The notes beneath the pieces were generated by a model. It did not search any database, was not told the DNA's origin, and worked only from the letters and a program-made list of their open reading frames with translations. From assembly GCA_001801515.1 (NCBI GenBank), contig MGXX01000058.1:1-23650 (forward strand): a DNA stretch of 23,650 nucleotides, read 5' to 3'. Below are positions 14,344 to 21,983 of this stretch, one piece after another. The stretch's first letter is position 1. Every line of letters starts with the position of its first letter. The DNA comes from Gammaproteobacteria bacterium RIFCSPHIGHO2_12_FULL_38_11 (GTDB lineage Bacteria > Pseudomonadota > Gammaproteobacteria > Coxiellales > Coxiellaceae). The position numbers and the translations under genes are program-made.

Positions 14344-14739
14344 TTAAATTTCGCCCAATAACCGCTGAGTTGCCTCTGCAATTAAAGCCGAACGACTTTT
14401 ATGTTGGTGATGAGCAGCATCATCAACCGCATTGAGTAGAGCTGTATCCATGGTGATATTAATCCGTTGCGCTTTGCCGGCTGGTGCAACAACTGAGATA
14501 AAGAGAGGGATGCAGCCTTTAGATTCTTCTAATTTCATAATGTTATCAAGTGATGTTGCATGTGGAATAGGGAGTCTCTCTTCCAACATTAACTCAATAT
14601 GTGGAATCAATCCTTCACGTGCGTTTTTGCGAACTGCATCAAGTGTGTTGCCTTCTGATCCAAAACCAGGAAAATCTGGAACAAACACGGTATATCCATC
14701 ACTTACTTTTTCAGCAAGAGCAACATATTCAATTAACAT
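14344..14739 (-). CDS. hicB: HicB-family antitoxin
   Basis: This 131-residue protein has the two HicB domains. The N-terminal degraded RNase H-like fold carries Y-T-V-F-V-P-D-F-P-G-F (16-26) and covers the HicA active site. A C-terminal ribbon-helix-helix carries R-I-N-I-T-M-D-T-A-L-L-N-A-V-D (about 92-106) and S-R-S-A-L-I-A-E-A-T (114-123) for operator binding. AGAGGT precedes the ATG by about 7 bp. It follows hicA with a 3-bp gap, the usual toxin-first order of hicAB. It converges on parE, so the two TA modules face each other. Confidence 0.9.
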   Translation of the reverse strand: MLIEYVALAEKVSDGYTVFVPDFPGFGSEGNTLDAVRKNAREGLIPHIELMLEERLPIPHATSLDNIMKLEESKGCIPLFISVVAPAGKAQRINITMDTALLNAVDDAAHHQHKSRSALIAEATQRLLGEI

Positions 14740-14742
14740 ATT

Positions 14743-14940
14743 TTACCTCTTTAATTTCGCTTGCTTTAAGATACTGTTGTACAACCCTTTACCCAGCTCT
14801 TTTTTAGGATGTGGAACAGTCACAATGCCGGGCTTTGTTTGGTGTTTGAAGTGGTGATGACTACCTGTTACCCTGACTTCAAACCATCCGTTTGCTTTTA
14901 GCATCTGAATCACATCGCGGCTGCTGTGCGTCTTGCTCAT
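14743..14940 (-). CDS. hicA: HicA-family mRNA interferase toxin
   Basis: This 65-residue protein folds as a double-stranded RNA binding domain with the HicA active site. The catalytic histidine lies in G-S-H-H-H-F (26-31), and V-T-V-P-H-P-K-K-E-L-G-K-G-L-Y-N-S-I-L-K-Q-A closes the domain. HicA cleaves mRNA independently of the ribosome. The start at 14940 is chosen because AGGGAA precedes it by 6 bp. An in-frame start 30 bp upstream would lie inside the palindrome at 14963-14983. The length is normal for the family. Confidence 0.9.
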   Translation of the reverse strand: MSKTHSSRDVIQMLKANGWFEVRVTGSHHHFKHQTKPGIVTVPHPKKELGKGLYNSILKQAKLKR

Positions 14941-14962
14941 AAATTCCCTGTGTTTTTTAATT

Positions 14963-14983
14963 ATACACAATTTTAGTGTGTAT
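14963..14983. promoter_or_regulatory. Candidate hicAB operator
   Basis: ATACACA (14963-14969) and TGTGTAT (14977-14983) form a perfect inverted repeat with a 7-bp spacer, 23 bp upstream of the hicA ATG. HicB ribbon-helix-helix domains bind such sites to repress hicAB. Confidence 0.5.
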
Positions 14984-15006
14984 TGTATGGTATTGGTCTA
15001 AAAAAT

Positions 15007-15042
15007 TCAATTTCGATTGCTATATCTCTCAAATGTTCCACG
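15007..15042 (+). repeat. 36-bp direct repeat, outer copy
   Basis: It matches 13552-13587 at 33 of 36 positions, 1455 bp apart in the same orientation. Unlike the inner copy it runs on into a complete palindromic parS-like site. Confidence 0.8.
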
Positions 15043-15049
15043 AGGAACA
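15034..15049. promoter_or_regulatory. parS: parS-like ParB binding site
   Basis: TGTTCCACGAGGAACA differs at one position from the fully palindromic TGTTCCACGTGGAACA. That is the parS form known in pseudomonads and very near the B. subtilis consensus. The outer TGTTCC/GGAACA arms are perfect and extend by one more A/T pair. It should be recognised by the chromosomal-type ParB at 8300-9187, not by the plasmid-type one. Confidence 0.75.
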
Positions 15050-15111
15050 TTAACTGCTTATTTTTAATGCAACAATAACCGACTCCAAGCTATTTTTTAC
15101 TTTTTATTCAT

Positions 15112-18100
15112 TCAAATTCCAACGAGATTTGGCATAAGCTCGGCAGTCGTTGCGGCTTGAGAATGAACATTAGGCGGCGGCGCAGGTAATAACCCTATTT
15201 TTCCAATAGCAGATGCATGGCTATATTGTTGAAAAACGCAATAAGTGCGACGCATATCATCTTCGGTTACCGTAAAAAGCGTGGGGATTTTATCCAGATC
15301 AATACTCATCGCTAATGCTCTTGTAAGAACATCACAATCATTTGTTGGAAGTAGAAGATAACATCCAGCATTTACTCTTTCTTGTTTTCTTAAAGCTAGG
15401 GGAGCGACTAAGTTAATACCTATAAATTTTTCACCATTATGTTTGTTTATATAAAAAGAGGGGTTTTGAATTAATTTTTCTAATACCGCTCTAAGCTCAG
15501 TTTGCGATACATAAAAATCATATCCATCTTCTATGTTAAAAGGCCCAGAACTATATATATTAGCAAATGCTATTTTTAGCACAGCATTTTTGTGCTCTGC
15601 ATTATCGGGTTTCTCTCGGTATTCTTGTACCGCTAACGTTAATGCATCGATATGTTCTTCAGAACATTTAATCCATCCATCTAATCTAGGTTTCTCTACA
15701 TTTCCTTTTGCACTAACGATCTGCACGCTATCTGGATCATCAACCATAAACGCCCTTACTTTTTTAGGAAGAGCGCTGTACCACCGAAGCACTTCTGGAG
15801 TCGACATAATGGGTTCTGAACACACATAGTTAGCATTGACATGACTAGTCAAAACAATATGCTGGCTTTCTATCACACCTTTTTCACGTAACAAGCAAAT
15901 CGCCTCTTCACATTTTTCTTTTGTTGAAAATTCACGAATATCAAAAGTGAGTTGTTCTCCTGGTTCATAGATATTCTGTTTTTTTTCTCCACGTTCTGTT
16001 GTTTTTATCATTTTTATGCCATTTGGGAATTGTTCACGAAATTCTTCAGTAGAGATAGGAGGTGTATATACCCACAAACCATGCGTGTTTCTCACGTAGT
16101 CAACACCTTGCTCAACAAGTTTGCAAGCTGTATCAAGGCATTTTTTTTCATCAAATCCTACGGCATGCGTAGATATGAGATCGTTAGTTTCTGATTTTGG
16201 ATTTCGTAGTCTTTCTTCTATCGCTTCTACCAATACAGTTAATTCTGGTGATTGATGATTTAATTTTACGCTGTTCTCAATCAATCCCTGTAAAAAGAAA
16301 TCCACGTGATTATCTGCATTCAATTGCCGCTGAAGCCGCTGCCAATCCATGATCTGTAAAGCATAGTTTCCATCCAGCTCTTTTTGCAAACAAGCGATTA
16401 TTTGTTGGCCATCATAAAATTGAATTGTCATATGGTCAGTATAATTTAAAATAAATCGTGCTGTAGATTTTGGAGTATGCCCCCATAAAGTGGATTCATT
16501 AATAGCAGTCAGGCGAAGATCTGCTTTTTGGAAATATTCAAGCATCGCTGAGATATTATAAACATCAGGCTTTTGGGTTACGCCAGAAAATTGAGCAATC
16601 ACGGGCATGGGCTTATCAAAATCTACACTTGTATCATAAAATGTAAAATCACAACCTGCGCGCATCGCTTCTAAATTAGTTGAAACCTGATATTTATGAT
16701 ATTGGATGAGCTGAGAGGTCGGCATATAACGACCTGTTTTGACTCCTCGGTCGAAGGATCGTTTTAGTGCTTCCAAGACTGCTAGTAGCGGAGAATGCAC
16801 CTCAATCTGAGTGCCTACACTAAGCTTGCCACGAATCCAAGATCCGGCAAATGCAACGTCAATTAAGGTGTGTGGCGCGGATCCGTTTTCGGCTAGCTTA
16901 CCCCAATAATCAATCAAACTATCAAATATAATAGAGCTTTCTCGATGAGTACGTGATCCATGCTTTTTAATTTCTTCAGGGTCTTCGCCCAGGGGTAATA
17001 ATAATTTTTTGTATAAATCAGGATCAAGCACTAACAAATCCCCATCAAATCTTTTGAGCTGTTGATCTGTTACCCTGCTTTTACCAGAAGCAGGGCCGCC
17101 AACAACAAGCACTGATCGCCTTTCGGCATTCGTATAAAATGTTTTTGGCTTAAGCGCATAATCTTTAGCTAACACATCATCACGCAGCAACGGCATAGGT
17201 TGTTTTGCCTGTTGTTCGAAAAGCATCATTCTGAGTAGCTGAGTGATATGTTGTTGCACTATTTGTGTGGTGACTGCCTGCTTAATAATAAAATCTTTAT
17301 TTTTTCTTGCTTCGGGAATGAGTTTGGCTAAACGATCACGATCCTGCCTTTCAGCAGGGGTAGGTCTTACTGCGCCTGGTTCGGATGCATTATAATGATC
17401 AATTTTATTATTTAATTTTTCGTAACGCAGACGGTTTGATTCTAAAATACCAATAAAAGATTTTCGAGCAAGCAAAATATATTTTTCGATATCATTCGGC
17501 TTATCAGAGATGATTTCATGTTGCATTAATTGCACTACTTCCTCTGCTTTCTTCTGCGCAATTGCGGCAAATTCAGAGCGCTGTTCTGTTATGAAAGGTT
17601 TAACCCTCTCTTCATATATACGACGAGTAGTGTTTTCAAATTCCTTTTCATCAGACCATTTATAATATAGTGAGAGCGCTAATATGGTTTCATGCAGCGC
17701 AAGACGCTCTGAAGAAAAATTAAATGTCTCGATGCCAGTCATCTGCTGACAAAGCGTTATATCTTTTTGCAAATCTTCTGAGCTACGTTGCTCATTAAAG
17801 CAAAAAATAGGTCTATAGATTGTTGCGTCCGCAGGTATTGCTTGATCAGAGACCATGACGTACCAGGAAGCCGGCTCTTCTTTTTCTTTTTTACTTATTT
17901 TAGATTCAACTAAGCGATCGAAAGGTGCACGTTTTTGCATGCGCAACGTTGTGATAAATCTTCCTACATGACTAAAAATAGGCTGTTTTTCTACTTTACC
18001 TAACGATTGCCAAAAGAATTTTTGAGTGCTGTTTTCTTCTTCAATCTGTTTGACGGGTATCATTTGAATTTTTTTAATACCTTCGCTGAGTTGCGGACGG

Positions 18101-18807
18101 AATTGTTTTTGAAGCGCTTGAATTTCTATAAAAGTTAGCGTGCTCAGATTTATTATGATTTGCATGGTCACTGTAGTTGCGCAATTAGTTTCTTTACTTA
18201 ATGGGTCAATATCATCAGAGGAATGAACTATTATTTTGACACGTTCCTTAGCAATAAACTGGCTGAGATCAACGCCTGTTTCTTCATGCAATTCTCGAAA
18301 TGCTGCCAAAACACAATGCGCTTTTTCAGAATCAACGCCCTGTACAACGTTTAAAAAAGCTTGGTTTTCTTCCTTAGTTAACTCATCGCCATCAACCCGA
18401 CCAATCGGAACATTCCAATTTCGTTTATCGTTGATGAAAAGAATATGATCTTCACCTTGAGGATCTTTAAAGCAAACATAAGCAGCTGCATTGAATACTT
18501 TTCCTGCAGAGACAAAAAGGGTTTGTTGATAGAAGCGATCGCGTCCGACCTCTAGTGTATCCTCTACATCAACAACGGTAACGTTGAAGCTGCCATTGAT
18601 TGATGGCACCGCTTCTTTTCCAACAAGCAATTTTTTGTCTGCAGTAATCTGTGCCCACTGTCGAGGACGAGTGCGTAACAAATAAAACCCAGGTTCACGA
18701 TCGCTAAGATACCGTCTAGCCAAAGTTGTTATTTCTTCTGCGGAATGGAAACGCTTGTGCTCAAGCTTAGTTTTCTTTTCATCTTCTGAAATAATTGGTT
18801 TTCTCAT
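15112..18807 (-). CDS. Giant Nudix plus zeta-toxin-like fusion, candidate effector
   Basis: This 1231-residue protein appears to join two nucleotide-handling domains. Around 100-250 is a Nudix hydrolase fold. G136-x5-E142 (G-R-V-D-G-D-E) and R-E-L-H-E-E-T-G-V (171-179) together make a Nudix box, but 28 residues separate E142 from R171 instead of the usual seven. Around 565-720 is a P-loop kinase like zeta toxins: V-V-G-G-P-A-S-G-K-S ending at 577, L-D-P-D-L-Y-K (594-600), and T-H-R-E-S-S (620-625), as in the zeta substrate-binding segment. The last 500 residues are unrecognised. Between the domains is a charged helical linker. No signal peptide or membrane span is seen. I chose the ATG at 18807 for its AGAGGT about 7 bp upstream, over one 45 bp earlier. 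No antitoxin accompanies it, and its size suggests a secreted, host-directed enzyme. Confidence 0.7.
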   Translation of the reverse strand: MRKPIISEDEKKTKLEHKRFHSAEEITTLARRYLSDREPGFYLLRTRPRQWAQITADKKLLVGKEAVPSINGSFNVTVVDVEDTLEVGRDRFYQQTLFVSAGKVFNAAAYVCFKDPQGEDHILFINDKRNWNVPIGRVDGDELTKEENQAFLNVVQGVDSEKAHCVLAAFRELHEETGVDLSQFIAKERVKIIVHSSDDIDPLSKETNCATTVTMQIIINLSTLTFIEIQALQKQFRPQLSEGIKKIQMIPVKQIEEENSTQKFFWQSLGKVEKQPIFSHVGRFITTLRMQKRAPFDRLVESKISKKEKEEPASWYVMVSDQAIPADATIYRPIFCFNEQRSSEDLQKDITLCQQMTGIETFNFSSERLALHETILALSLYYKWSDEKEFENTTRRIYEERVKPFITEQRSEFAAIAQKKAEEVVQLMQHEIISDKPNDIEKYILLARKSFIGILESNRLRYEKLNNKIDHYNASEPGAVRPTPAERQDRDRLAKLIPEARKNKDFIIKQAVTTQIVQQHITQLLRMMLFEQQAKQPMPLLRDDVLAKDYALKPKTFYTNAERRSVLVVGGPASGKSRVTDQQLKRFDGDLLVLDPDLYKKLLLPLGEDPEEIKKHGSRTHRESSIIFDSLIDYWGKLAENGSAPHTLIDVAFAGSWIRGKLSVGTQIEVHSPLLAVLEALKRSFDRGVKTGRYMPTSQLIQYHKYQVSTNLEAMRAGCDFTFYDTSVDFDKPMPVIAQFSGVTQKPDVYNISAMLEYFQKADLRLTAINESTLWGHTPKSTARFILNYTDHMTIQFYDGQQIIACLQKELDGNYALQIMDWQRLQRQLNADNHVDFFLQGLIENSVKLNHQSPELTVLVEAIEERLRNPKSETNDLISTHAVGFDEKKCLDTACKLVEQGVDYVRNTHGLWVYTPPISTEEFREQFPNGIKMIKTTERGEKKQNIYEPGEQLTFDIREFSTKEKCEEAICLLREKGVIESQHIVLTSHVNANYVCSEPIMSTPEVLRWYSALPKKVRAFMVDDPDSVQIVSAKGNVEKPRLDGWIKCSEEHIDALTLAVQEYREKPDNAEHKNAVLKIAFANIYSSGPFNIEDGYDFYVSQTELRAVLEKLIQNPSFYINKHNGEKFIGINLVAPLALRKQERVNAGCYLLLPTNDCDVLTRALAMSIDLDKIPTLFTVTEDDMRRTYCVFQQYSHASAIGKIGLLPAPPPNVHSQAATTAELMPNLVGI

Positions 18808-19027
18808 TATATTTACCTCTTTGAAACATGTACAATTCAGCTGTTTTTGCACGATAACTTATGGCCATCATTGTAATATAAAAAAATAAATAGTACATAA
18901 AAAATATTTTAATTTTAATTTGGACTGTACATTAACTCAGATTATTTTTATGGTAATATTCAAACCGAATTGTTGTATGCGGTTTCAAACAGGTTAATTT
19001 TAAAATTATCTTAAAGAGGACTTTTAA

Positions 19028-20500
19028 ATGAGTAGATCAACTTCATCCGCTTTCTTTATCTCAAACAATCAAAAAAAAGAAATTTTAAATTTTTACGACG
19101 TCATAGAAAAAATTGAGCGTAGTGTTGGCTATAAAGGCGCTCCAGAAAGCGATCAAACCCTGCCATACGTTGGCGAAAAACCGGGTGGTAGCGATGTAGG
19201 ACACATCGTTCTTATGAACGATGGAGGATACATTGTAAAAACTGGCGTGACCTTGAGTTTGCTTGGTCAAGCATTGAAAAAGTTTGTAGAAAAAAGACCA
19301 GATAAAGAACGCCTATATCTGAGCTTTATCGTGGGTAACTTTACACGAATTGTCGGAGACGAAACTGCAGATCGTCAACAACTCGCTGATAAATTAGGAC
19401 AGAAGCATGGGAAAACATATGAAAATATTACGCAAAAAGAAATAACAGAATTACTCACGAGTGAAATATTAACAACCCTAAATCAATTTAAAGAAACTGT
19501 CGCCGGAAAAGCGATACTTGAAAAATTAAACGAAAATACCTTAAATACCAATGAAATTTACAATATTTATCATTACATTGTGACCCAAAATGAAATATTG
19601 CGCGATGTCATTGGCCTTGCTGCATTTGCAGATTTAGTGAATGGCGCTTGCGGTCAATTTTTCAATAATGATTTTCAAAAGCGTTCAACACCATCTGCAA
19701 TGTTAGACGACCATCGTTTGTTGTTAGAGTCAAATGGTAGCAAAGCGACTTATATGGCTTCCCGTTTTAATACAACCGCAGAACCTTTTGATAAATTTTT
19801 ATTAGAACCTTTTCGCACAAACAAACGTGATAATTTTGAAAACACAGAAGCTTGGATAAGACAATGTCAGCAGGATCTGTCCAATAAAATTTTAAATATA
19901 CAAGGCTTATGCTCAGCAATATTAATTCGCCATATCATGGGTGAAAGCGCTGATTTAGGTCCAGATAATATGTTGATTGCTTTAAATAACGATATTCAGC
20001 ACATTATCAATATTGATGTTACTGGTTTTCGTTATCCACGTCGCAATGGTTTTCACGATCCAAGAAAAAATGAAACACGCTTAGGCTGGGAAGATACATT
20101 GAAAACCGATAATCCTAATGACATTATGAATTTTTTATTTGATAAGACTGTATTTAGCGACAGATTTGTTTCAGACGCATCAGATATTGATAAAACGCTG
20201 AAAAAAAATGTTATCGATGCAATTATGGAAACATTAAAAAGTAAAATTGATCCAAAAAATGCATATAAAGAAGTCTTAGCTGTGCGTCAATGGCTACAAC
20301 AACAATCATCTGAATTTGTTGTTAGTTCGTTAAATAACGCAATAACAGAAGCGTACAATGCATTAAATCCTATCGTAAAACCACAAAGATATTATTTAGA
20401 AAAAGTACTTAAATATAATGAGCGTTTTATTCAAGATAGTATTCAGGTCGCAAAAGAAAGCTTGGAATTACAACAGGAACTTACCGTGCCATCATTTTAA
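19028..20500 (+). CDS. Uncharacterised protein with kinase-like motifs, candidate effector
   Basis: This 490-residue soluble protein is not one I can name. Its motif order resembles atypical kinases of the HipA/PI-kinase kind. A glycine-rich loop G-E-K-P-G-G-S-D (49-56) precedes strands with a lysine (Y-I-V-K, Lys71). Far downstream is a catalytic-loop-like H-I-M-G-E-S-A-D-L-G-P-D-N-M-L-I (302-317; Asp313, Asn314), followed after one strand by N-I-D-V-T-G (328-333), as in a metal-binding DFG-type motif. The C-terminal 130 residues are helical and probably coiled. There is no signal peptide. A strong AAAGAGGA lies 9 bp before the ATG. It is transcribed divergently from the Nudix/zeta fusion across a 220-bp AT-rich gap, so the two may share control. 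Confidence 0.5.
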   Translation: MSRSTSSAFFISNNQKKEILNFYDVIEKIERSVGYKGAPESDQTLPYVGEKPGGSDVGHIVLMNDGGYIVKTGVTLSLLGQALKKFVEKRPDKERLYLSFIVGNFTRIVGDETADRQQLADKLGQKHGKTYENITQKEITELLTSEILTTLNQFKETVAGKAILEKLNENTLNTNEIYNIYHYIVTQNEILRDVIGLAAFADLVNGACGQFFNNDFQKRSTPSAMLDDHRLLLESNGSKATYMASRFNTTAEPFDKFLLEPFRTNKRDNFENTEAWIRQCQQDLSNKILNIQGLCSAILIRHIMGESADLGPDNMLIALNNDIQHIINIDVTGFRYPRRNGFHDPRKNETRLGWEDTLKTDNPNDIMNFLFDKTVFSDRFVSDASDIDKTLKKNVIDAIMETLKSKIDPKNAYKEVLAVRQWLQQQSSEFVVSSLNNAITEAYNALNPIVKPQRYYLEKVLKYNERFIQDSIQVAKESLELQQELTVPSF

Positions 20501-20531
20501 GAATAAGAAGTAATGGTGATTTGGGCGATAT

Positions 20532-20554
20532 AGTTATTTCGTACATGTCCCTAA
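20532..20554 (+). repeat. Solitary arm of the 4272-4331 palindrome family
   Basis: It matches 4311-4333 at 22 of 23 positions (AGTTATTTCGTACATG then T/C, CCTAA). Only one arm is present, without the inverted partner. It lies between the convergent ends of the kinase-like gene and ispE, a location typical of degraded interspersed repeats. Confidence 0.75.
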
Positions 20555-20575
20555 ATTTATATACTTCTGTTTCTT

Positions 20576-21439
20576 TCATGTGATACATAATTTTGTTAAT
20601 TGAATCCAGTAAGTAGGCAATTGCTTTTGAATGACTTGCTCAGCCAATTTTGCTGAATTCATATCATGAAATAAAGCAAAGCAAGTAGGGCCACTGCCAC
20701 TCATGCGCGCGAATGCACAGTGTTTTTGTTGCTTTAAAATAGTTAAAAGTGTTTGAGTATCGGGTATTGATTTTATTGCCGCCGATTCTAAATCGTTGTG
20801 GCTTTTTAGAATAGTAGAAAAATCAATTTCATCGTTTAAAGGCGCTGTAAAAGATTTATTTTCTTTTTTATATTGCTGAAATATGGCAGAGGTTGATAAA
20901 GACTGGCAAGGATTCACAAGTAATATAAATTTAGGCATAAAAGACAGATCAATTGCATTAATATTTTCACCAATGCCAGAAACAAAAGCAGATTGGGCCG
21001 AAATACAAGCGGGCACATCGGCACCCAATGTCAATCCCAATTCCATCAATGTCTTCTTATCAATATTTAAATTCCAAAATTGATTTAATCCTTTTAAAAC
21101 AGCTGCTGCATCGGTAGAACCGCCGCCTAATCCAGCGCCGACAGGAATATTCTTAGTTAAATAAATAGAAGCACCGGACGCTATGTGATATTTTTTTTGA
21201 AGCAGTAGGGCGGCACGATACGCTATATTATTTTCGATTAACGCATCAGATAATCGTGATTGAAATTGACCATCGATAGTGAATGATAGGGAGTCTGATT
21301 CAAATATGCTGATGAAATCACCAAATTCAGTGAAAACAAATACGCTTTCTAATAAATGATAACCGTCATTGCGACGTCCTGTAATATGTAAGAATAAATT
21401 TAATTTTGCAGGGGCTGTGACTTTCATAAATAGTTTCAT
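20576..21439 (-). CDS. ispE: 4-diphosphocytidyl-2-C-methyl-D-erythritol kinase
   Basis: IspE phosphorylates CDP-methylerythritol with ATP, the fourth step of the MEP route to isoprenoid precursors. This 287-residue protein is full length for the family. It has the N-terminal A-P-A-K-L-N-L-F-L (9-17; Lys12 in the active site), G-R-R-N-D-G-Y-H-L-L (21-30), the GHMP kinase loop P-V-G-A-G-L-G-G-G-S-T-D-A-A-A-V-L (99-115), catalytic Asp141 in G-A-D-V-P, and a C-terminal M-S-G-S-G-P-T. Its ATG overlaps the ispF stop by 4 bp (ATGA), so it is translationally coupled to the enzyme acting next but one. A second Met at residue 5 is a possible start. An ordinary housekeeping gene, it anchors this side of the window to the chromosome. 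Confidence 0.95.
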   Translation of the reverse strand: MKLFMKVTAPAKLNLFLHITGRRNDGYHLLESVFVFTEFGDFISIFESDSLSFTIDGQFQSRLSDALIENNIAYRAALLLQKKYHIASGASIYLTKNIPVGAGLGGGSTDAAAVLKGLNQFWNLNIDKKTLMELGLTLGADVPACISAQSAFVSGIGENINAIDLSFMPKFILLVNPCQSLSTSAIFQQYKKENKSFTAPLNDEIDFSTILKSHNDLESAAIKSIPDTQTLLTILKQQKHCAFARMSGSGPTCFALFHDMNSAKLAEQVIQKQLPTYWIQLTKLCIT

Positions 21440-21939
21440 ATCATTGCAGGCATTTGTACACTCACGCTCACCATCGCTGCAATCCCTTCAGAACGCCCTA
21501 AAAAACCTAATTTCTCAGTTGTGGTGGCTTTTATATTGACGCGATTGCACTGTAATAATTGTATTAAATTATCACGCATCACAGATTTAAAAGTAAATAT
21601 TTTAGGTGTTTCACAAATCACGGTTATATCAACATTCACTAAAATCGCTTTTTTTTTGGAATACAATTGCAAGGCGTGTAAAACAAATTTTGATGAATCG
21701 GCATTTTCCCAGCGAGAATCAGTGGGTGGAAAATGCTCACCAATATCACCAGCACCGATAGCCCCTAATAATGCATCAACCAATGCATGCAATGCGACAT
21801 CGCCATCAGAATGCGCAATCAATTCATATCGACATGGAATTTTAATGCCACAGAGCACTATAAAATGGTCATGATTAAGCGGTTTTAATGCGTGAACATC
21901 AAAACCTTGGCCGATTAAAAAAACGGATGAATTTATCAT
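21436..21939 (-). CDS. ispF: 2-C-methyl-D-erythritol 2,4-cyclodiphosphate synthase
   Basis: IspF cyclises the product of IspE and releases CMP, in the cytosol, as a trimer. This 167-residue protein carries the metal ligands in G-F-D-V-H (Asp14, His16) and H-S-D-G-D-V-A-L-H-A-L (43-53; His51), followed by G-D-I-G-E-H-F-P-P-T-D (64-74) and the C-terminal T-T-T-E-K-L-G-F-L-G-R. It is the first gene of a two-gene operon with ispE, overlapping it by 4 bp. It is more often found next to ispD; no ispD is in the window. The gene is intact. Confidence 0.95.
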   Translation of the reverse strand: MINSSVFLIGQGFDVHALKPLNHDHFIVLCGIKIPCRYELIAHSDGDVALHALVDALLGAIGAGDIGEHFPPTDSRWENADSSKFVLHALQLYSKKKAILVNVDITVICETPKIFTFKSVMRDNLIQLLQCNRVNIKATTTEKLGFLGRSEGIAAMVSVSVQMPAMI

Positions 21940-21983
21940 GGCAATGACCTATCATGGCAATAAATAACTGCGGGAATAGTAAC

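Noticed and set aside
18895..19027. TTAA-rich motifs upstream of the kinase-like gene resembling PmrA boxes
   Set aside because: The stretch is low-complexity A/T, and no clear direct repeat with fixed spacing can be separated from background.
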